Assembly (NCBI GenBank): GCA_028289805.1
Contig: JANQNI010000333.1
Location: 1 to 6,160, forward strand
Length of the DNA: 6,160 nucleotides
Origin: Thermoplasmatota archaeon
Lineage (GTDB): Archaea > Thermoplasmatota > E2 > JACPAO01 > JAHFTW01
Direction of reading: 5' to 3'
In this document: one piece after another, positions 1-3,788 of the stretch
Numbering within the stretch: position 1 is the stretch's first letter
Layout: every line of letters begins with the position of its first letter
Made by a program: the position numbers and the translations under genes
The notes under the pieces: generated by a model
The model's input: only the letters and a program-made list of their open reading frames with translations
Told to the model about the DNA's origin: nothing
Databases searched by the model: none

Positions 1-946
1 ACCGCTCGAAGGCGCGTTCCAGGGCGTCGGCGTCCATGCCGACGCCGTCGTCCTCGACGCGCAGGACCGCCTCGGGGCCCTCCACGTCCGCCTGGACGAC
101 GATGCGGCCACCGCCGGGCGTGAACCGGACGGCGTTTTGCAGCAGGTGGGCGAGGACCTGCTCCAGCCGTTCCTCGTCCCCCAGCACGTCCACGGCGGGG
201 GGCAGGAGGGCGTCCAGGGCGAGACGGTTGCGGCGCGCCTCCGTCTCGAAGCGGTCCACGACGCGGTCCACGACGCCCACGAGGTCCAGCAGGTTCCGTT
301 CGGCGGTGAGGGAGCCGGCCTGGATGGCGGTCACGTCGAGCAGGTCGTGCAGGCGCCGGTCCATGTCGGCGGCGGCCGACTCCAGCGTGGAGAGGGCCTC
401 GCGCAGGCCGGGGCTCGCGTCGTCGGGGAGCTCCATGCGCAACACCTGCGCCTGGAACAGGAGGGGTCGCAGGGGGGCGGCGATGCCCTCGGCGGCGGCG
501 TGGTAGAAGCGGCCCTTGGCCGCGTCCAGGTCCTCCAGGCGCTTCTTCTGGGCCTCCAGCAACTCGGCGCGGCGCCGGGCCTTCTCGACGCGCTTGCGCT
601 CGACGGCGAACTGGAGGTCCCGGCGCAGGCCCTCGGGGTCGATGCCGGCCTTCTCGTAGTAGTCCTGGGCGCCGTGGCGCAGCGCCTCGATGCCCAGGTC
701 CCCCTCGTCGGTGCCGGTCAGCACCACCACGGGCGTCTCGCCCGCCAGCGCCTGCACCCGGTCGAGGGTGTCCAGGCCGGTGGTGTCGGGGAGGTTCAGG
801 TCCAGCAGGATGAGGTCGAAGGACCGTTCGCCCAGGGACTCCGTCGCCGCGTCGAGGTGCTCGGCCACCTGCACGCGGTACGTCGCGGGGTCGAGCCAGG
901 TCTGGACGAGGGTGCGGTAGAGCACGTCGTCCTCCACCACGAGCAC
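1..946 (-). CDS. Receiver-histidine kinase hybrid, 3' end outside window, H-box His replaced by Glu
   Basis: This is an open minus-strand frame of 315 codons that runs off the left edge without a stop. Residues about 1-115 form a response-regulator receiver: acidic pocket VEDD (residues 4-7), phospho-acceptor Asp49 in LLDLNLPD, Thr77 in VVVLTGTD and Lys99 in YYEKAG, so it looks able to accept phosphate. A charged helical linker (about 115-145) leads to a dimerisation helix region (about 144-212). There the H-box reads FYHAAAEGIAAPL, aligning with the usual F-x-x-x-x-S-H-E-L-R-T-P-L but with Glu153 at the His position. The ATPase domain follows with an N-box (Asn271 in LLQNAVRFTP) and a G1 box (DDGVGM, 299-304); later boxes lie outside the window. 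No transmembrane segment is seen, so it is probably cytoplasmic. The GTG at 946 was chosen because codons upstream (CCA, ACA, CGA) look non-coding; TTG at 1003 would add 19 residues. Neither start has a clear ribosome site. It is divergent from accC with no evident functional link. The family call is firm; the input signal and partner are unknown. Confidence 0.88.
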   Translation of the reverse strand, partial: MLVVEDDVLYRTLVQTWLDPATYRVQVAEHLDAATESLGERSFDLILLDLNLPDTTGLDTLDRVQALAGETPVVVLTGTDEGDLGIEALRHGAQDYYEKAGIDPEGLRRDLQFAVERKRVEKARRRAELLEAQKKRLEDLDAAKGRFYHAAAEGIAAPLRPLLFQAQVLRMELPDDASPGLREALSTLESAAADMDRRLHDLLDVTAIQAGSLTAERNLLDLVGVVDRVVDRFETEARRNRLALDALLPPAVDVLGDEERLEQVLAHLLQNAVRFTPGGGRIVVQADVEGPEAVLRVEDDGVGMDADALERAFER

Positions 947-1114
947 GTCGAGGGGTCGCGCGTCCGCGCGTCGGTGGAAGAGACGTGTGCGTGGCTGCGC
1001 CAACGGACGGATACATCCAGGCCGACACTTCAAGGCACCGCAGGCAAGGCAGCGGGGCCGAACCGCCCGCCCCGCCCGCGGTCGACCGCGCCGGCCGGCA
1101 CCCAAGGGCGTTTG

Positions 1115-1120
1115 CTTAAA
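1115..1120 (+). promoter_or_regulatory. TATA-like box of the accC-accB operon
   Basis: CTTAAA is a rare A/T-rich hexamer in the otherwise GC-rich divergent gap (947-1143). Its centre is about 26 nt upstream of the TTG at 1144, the usual archaeal distance from TATA box to transcription start, which would make the mRNA leaderless. The spacing and composition are seen directly; promoter function and archaeal origin are inference. No convincing -35/-10 pair was found in the same gap. Confidence 0.4.
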
Positions 1121-1126
1121 GGACCC

Positions 1127-1133
1127 GGGAGGG
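1127..1133 (+). promoter_or_regulatory. Possible ribosome binding site of accC
   Basis: GGGAGGG ends 10 nt before the TTG start of the biotin carboxylase gene, within an acceptable Shine-Dalgarno distance though a little long. It competes with the leaderless reading suggested by the CTTAAA box: if transcription starts at about 1142-1144, this site is not in the mRNA. Confidence 0.35.
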
Positions 1134-1143
1134 TCGCCGCACG

Positions 1144-2646
1144 TTGTTCGAGAAGGTCCTCATCGCCAACCGCGGCGAGATCGCGGTGCGCGTCGTGCGC
1201 GCCTGCCGGTCGCTGGGCGTGCGCACGGTGGCCGTCCACAGCGACGCCGACGCGCGGGCGCTGCACGTGCGGCTCGCCGACGAGGCCGTGCGGCTGGGTC
1301 CGCCCCCCAGCAAGGACTCGTACCTGCGCCAGGACCGCATCCTGGAGGCGGCGGCCGAGACGGGCGCGGAGGCGATCCACCCGGGCTACGGCTTCCTGTC
1401 CGAGAACGCCGACTTCGCCCGTGCCGTGCGCGACGCCGGCCTGAAGTGGATCGGCCCCAGCCCCGAGGCGATGGAGAAGATGGGCGACAAGGTCAACGCC
1501 CGCGCCAACGCCGTCGCGGCCGGCGTCCCCGTGGCGCCCGGCACCAAGGCGCTGCGCGACGCCGAGGAGGCAGCCGAGCAGGCCGCCGAGATCGGCTACC
1601 CCGTGATGCTCAAGGCCAGCGCGGGCGGCGGCGGCATCGGCATGCGCATCGTGCGCTCGGCCAAGGACATCAAGGCGGAGTTCGAGTCCGCCACGCGCCA
1701 GGCCGAGAGCGCCTTCGGCGTCCCGGACGTCTTCATGGAGAAGTTCATCCAGCGCCCCCGCCACATCGAGGTGCAGGTGCTGGGCGACGAGCACGGCAAC
1801 GTCGTCCACCTCTACGAGCGCGAGTGCTCCGTCCAGCGGCGCCACCAGAAGCTCGTCGAGGAGGCTCCCAGCCCCGGCCTCTCCCAGGAGGAGCGGGAGG
1901 CCATCGGCCTCAAGGCAGTCGCGCTGGCCAAGCACGTCGGATACTCCAACGCCGGCACCCTGGAGTTCCTCTACGAGGACGGATTCTTCTACTTCAACGA
2001 GATGAACACCCGCCTCCAGGTCGAGCACCCCGTGACCGAGTTGGTGACGGGCATCGACCTGGTGCAGTGGCAGATCCGCGTCGCGGCGGGCCAGAAGCTC
2101 ACGTTCGTCCAGGACGACATCAAGCTGCGCGGCCACGCCTTCGAGTGCCGCATCAACGCCGAGGACCCCTTCGACGACTTCCGCCCCAGCCCCGGCCCCG
2201 TGCGGCGGCTGCGGCTGCCGCGCGGCGAGGGCGTGCGCACCGACGCCGGCCTCTACGAGGGCTGGACCGTCCCCGCCGTCTACGACTCCATGGTGCTCAA
2301 GCTCATCACCACCGCCCCCGACCGGGAGCGCGACCTCGCCCGCATGCAGGAGGCGCTGCGCGGCCTGGAGCTGGAGGGCCTCACCACGAACCAGACGTTC
2401 CACGAGGCGCTGTTCGCCGAGCCCCACTTCCGCGCCGGGGACCTCAGCACCCGCTTCCTGGAGGAGCACGACGTCCTGCGCCCCCTGCGCCAAAGCACCG
2501 ACGAGGCCGCCCGACGCCGCGCCGCCGCCCTCGTGGCCGCCCTGAAGGACCGCCCCGGCGGCGGCCTCGCCGGCGTCCACCTCGCCCAGCACCTGCCCGC
2601 CCGCGTCCGTCGCAGCGCCGGCGCGCGCGACTGGAGGGACGCATGA
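1144..2646 (+). CDS. accC: Biotin carboxylase subunit of an acyl-CoA/pyruvate-type carboxylase
   Basis: This 500-residue cytoplasmic ATP-grasp enzyme uses ATP and bicarbonate to carboxylate the biotin on its carrier protein, first half of acetyl/propionyl-CoA or pyruvate carboxylation. The N-terminal domain opens with FEKVLIANRGEIAVR and holds AIHPGYGFLSEN (78-89). The ATP-grasp part has Lys116, Lys157 and the glycine loop GGGGIGMR (161-168), with Ile where many homologues have Arg or Lys. His207, Glu274, Glu286, Asn288 and Arg290 (FNEMNTRLQVEHP), ECSVQRRHQK (228-237) and Arg336 match the E. coli AccC catalytic set, so it looks fully active. The last 50 or so residues extend past the minimal AccC length. 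The start is TTG: family members begin exactly here and no in-frame start is near upstream. The 3' end overlaps the carrier gene as ATGA, indicating translational coupling. The substrate is set by a carboxyltransferase that is not in this window, so acetyl-CoA, propionyl-CoA and pyruvate all remain possible. Confidence 0.96.
   Translation: MFEKVLIANRGEIAVRVVRACRSLGVRTVAVHSDADARALHVRLADEAVRLGPPPSKDSYLRQDRILEAAAETGAEAIHPGYGFLSENADFARAVRDAGLKWIGPSPEAMEKMGDKVNARANAVAAGVPVAPGTKALRDAEEAAEQAAEIGYPVMLKASAGGGGIGMRIVRSAKDIKAEFESATRQAESAFGVPDVFMEKFIQRPRHIEVQVLGDEHGNVVHLYERECSVQRRHQKLVEEAPSPGLSQEEREAIGLKAVALAKHVGYSNAGTLEFLYEDGFFYFNEMNTRLQVEHPVTELVTGIDLVQWQIRVAAGQKLTFVQDDIKLRGHAFECRINAEDPFDDFRPSPGPVRRLRLPRGEGVRTDAGLYEGWTVPAVYDSMVLKLITTAPDRERDLARMQEALRGLELEGLTTNQTFHEALFAEPHFRAGDLSTRFLEEHDVLRPLRQSTDEAARRRAAALVAALKDRPGGGLAGVHLAQHLPARVRRSAGARDWRDA
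2633..2638 (+). promoter_or_regulatory. Ribosome binding site of the biotin carrier gene
   Basis: GGAGGG lies inside the last codons of accC, 4 nt before the ATG at 2643. This spacing favours that ATG over the in-frame ATG at 2652. With the ATGA overlap it suggests that ribosomes finishing accC reinitiate here. Confidence 0.6.
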
Positions 2647-3149
2647 GCCGCATGAAGGCCACCCTGGAGCTGGACGGCCACGTCCACGAGGTCCAACTGG
2701 AGCAGGACGCGTCCGGCCGCTGGACCGCCGAGGTCGACGGCCACGTCTACCGCCTGCACGTCGACCGCAGCGGCCCCGGCGCCGTCGTCAGCGTCGACGG
2801 CACCGTGCACGTCTTCGACCACCTCGACGAGGACGCCGCCCGCATCGACGGCACCGACACCCCGTACCGCCTCCTCGCCCTCCAGGGCGTCGCGGGCGCC
2901 GAGGACGCCGCCGCGAGCCAGTACGGTCCCGTCCGGCCCCCCATGACCGGCAAGCTGGAGGCCGTCCTCGTCGAGGCCGGGCAGGAGGTCGCCGCCGGCG
3001 ACGTGCTGTTCGTCCTGGAAGCGATGAAGATGCGCAACGAGGTCAAGGCCCCCGCCGACGGCGTCGTGGTGGCGGTCCACGTTGAGGCGGGCAGCGCCGT
3101 GGACACCGGGACCACCGTGCTGGACCTGGAGCCCGTCGAGGGAGCATAG
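2643..3149 (+). CDS. accB: Biotin carboxyl carrier protein with N-terminal linker domain
   Basis: This 168-residue carrier subunit ferries carboxyl groups on biotin from the biotin carboxylase to a carboxyltransferase in the cytoplasm. The C-terminal lipoyl/biotinyl domain (about 95-163) holds the biotinylation motif EAMKM; the acceptor is Lys129 (codon 3027-3029), about 34-35 residues from both PPMTG and the end of the domain as usual. Residues about 4-80 form a beta-rich domain (repeated GHVHEV, GHVYRL, VSVDGTVHVF) resembling the BT linker that joins carboxylase and carrier in propionyl-CoA carboxylase alpha chains. The window thus carries a split version of that polypeptide. A short Ala/Ser-rich linker (about 82-94) connects the domains. 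Coupling to accC by a 4-nt overlap and a close ribosome site supports a shared complex. The biotinyl domain is certain; the BT assignment rests on pattern only. The product could be annotated as a pyruvate, propionyl-CoA or acetyl-CoA carboxylase carrier. Confidence 0.94.
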   Translation: MSRMKATLELDGHVHEVQLEQDASGRWTAEVDGHVYRLHVDRSGPGAVVSVDGTVHVFDHLDEDAARIDGTDTPYRLLALQGVAGAEDAAASQYGPVRPPMTGKLEAVLVEAGQEVAAGDVLFVLEAMKMRNEVKAPADGVVVAVHVEAGSAVDTGTTVLDLEPVEGA

Positions 3150-3172
3150 AAGCGCAACGGAAGGAGAAAGGA
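3149..3172 (-). terminator. Pyrimidine-rich 3' element after the small Cys-rich gene
   Basis: Read on the minus strand, TCCTTTCTC (3164-3172) then CTTCC and GCGCTTC (3149-3155) begin about 25 nt after the stop at 3198. The same words in the same order follow the large minus-strand gene (3739-3772). There is no strong hairpin, so it would resemble an archaeal T/C-rich terminator rather than a bacterial intrinsic one. It touches the accB stop codon because the genes converge. The terminator role is inferred. Confidence 0.35.
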
Positions 3173-3197
3173 CGGAGCGCCAGGGTCGTGGGTATGA

Positions 3198-3636
3198 CTA
3201 GGCTCCGACGAGGTCCAGGCACAGGCCAGCGGCTTTGATGCCGACGCCCACGTTCTCGGTCGGCAGGCCGATGCCGGCGGCGACGCAGAGGACCTTCCTC
3301 CAGGGGAACTTGGCAAGGGCGTCGCCGAAGCAGACGCCGACCTCGGCGTAGGTGCCGCTCGCCTTGAAGCAGGCAGGGCGTTGTCTGTGGCGTCGCGCAG
3401 ACGAGGGCGGCGTCCTTACCGACGGCTGCGGTCTGCCGGACGGCGCGGTCGGCCGTGTCGTCCACGGCCTCGAGGGGCGTCAGGGCACGCCCGCAGAGTT
3501 CCGGGACGTACTTGCAGACGGGCAGGCGGGGCGTCCAGGGGCCGCTGCAGGGATCGCAGGAGAGGTAGCCGCCGCAGGGCGTCCAGATGGCGGCATCGAG
3601 GGCGTCGGAGTCAAGGTCGACGTTCCCCAGCGGCAA
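3198..3636 (-). pseudogene. Frameshifted small Cys-rich gene of unknown function
   Basis: Two protein-like, GC3-rich segments lie on the minus strand in different frames. The first (3636 to about 3391, from a TTG) reads as about 82 residues with six Cys, including WTPCGGYLSCDPCSGPW, PVCKYVPELCG and DAALVCAT. The second (3374 to the TAG at 3198-3200) reads as 58 residues with four Cys, including ACFKASGTYAEVGVCFGD and ending GLCLDLVGA. The distance from 3636 to the stop is 145 codons plus one base, so a net +1 shift is needed, located within about 3375-3391. A third frame reads DATDNALP across the junction, so two compensating shifts are also possible. An in-frame TAG sits eight codons before the TTG, and codons beyond it look non-coding. 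No signal peptide or membrane segment is seen. It lies downstream of the large surface-type gene on the same strand and is followed by a similar 3' element. I do not recognise the family. It may be a decayed gene, a sequencing indel or, less likely, programmed frameshifting. Confidence 0.5.
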
Positions 3637-3788
3637 CGTCCTGGCGTGCTGGCGGACCTACGCGGGAGATAGGTCTGCCAGGGCGCAGCAGGGGCCGGAC
3701 GGCCGACCCGATGCGGTTGGAGCAAGGCAACGAGGAATGAAGCGCGGGAAGGAGGGGGAGAAAGGAGGAGGATGCCGACTCTGCGAGA
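3637..3788. other. Gap between the two minus-strand genes
   Basis: The gap holds the purine-rich tract described separately (3746-3772 on the plus strand) and otherwise no supported gene. Short open frames here use codons unlike the neighbouring genes. No clear promoter for the small Cys-rich gene was found; CCTATC on the minus strand near 3668 is the only weak A/T-containing candidate and is not reported as a site. Confidence 0.4.
3739..3772 (-). terminator. Pyrimidine-rich 3' element after the large surface-type gene
   Basis: On the minus strand a C/T-only run (3746-3772) containing TCCTTTCTC (3758-3766) begins within about 20 nt of the stop at 3789 and ends with GCGCTTC (3739-3745). The order of words matches the element after the small gene. 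No stable stem precedes it, so a T/C-rich archaeal-style terminator is the likeliest role. That role is inference; the repeated sequence itself is directly visible. Confidence 0.4.

Noticed and set aside
137..1444. Long plus-strand open frame of 435 codons across the kinase gene
   Set aside because: Its translation is Gly/Val/Gln-rich shadow sequence without motifs, and it runs from the kinase region into the biotin carboxylase gene. The minus-strand receiver and kinase motifs explain most of the same DNA.
987..2642. Plus-strand upstream extension of the biotin carrier frame, and a 520-codon minus-strand frame antisense to accC
   Set aside because: Both are Arg/Pro- or Gly/Ala/Leu-rich by-products of high GC. 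The accC frame is fully explained by conserved catalytic residues throughout.
3043..3372. Continuation of the first small-gene frame past the frameshift, down to 3043
   Set aside because: After about 3391 it becomes Arg-rich shadow sequence and enters the antisense of accB, whereas a neighbouring frame stays protein-like and ends at 3198.
3634..3730. In-frame TAG at 3658-3660 as a read-through or pyrrolysine codon extending the small Cys-rich gene upstream
   Set aside because: Codons upstream of the TAG (CTT, GCT, CCA, GCA, CTA, TCT) do not match the local GC3 bias, and TAG serves as a normal stop for three frames in this window, including accB.
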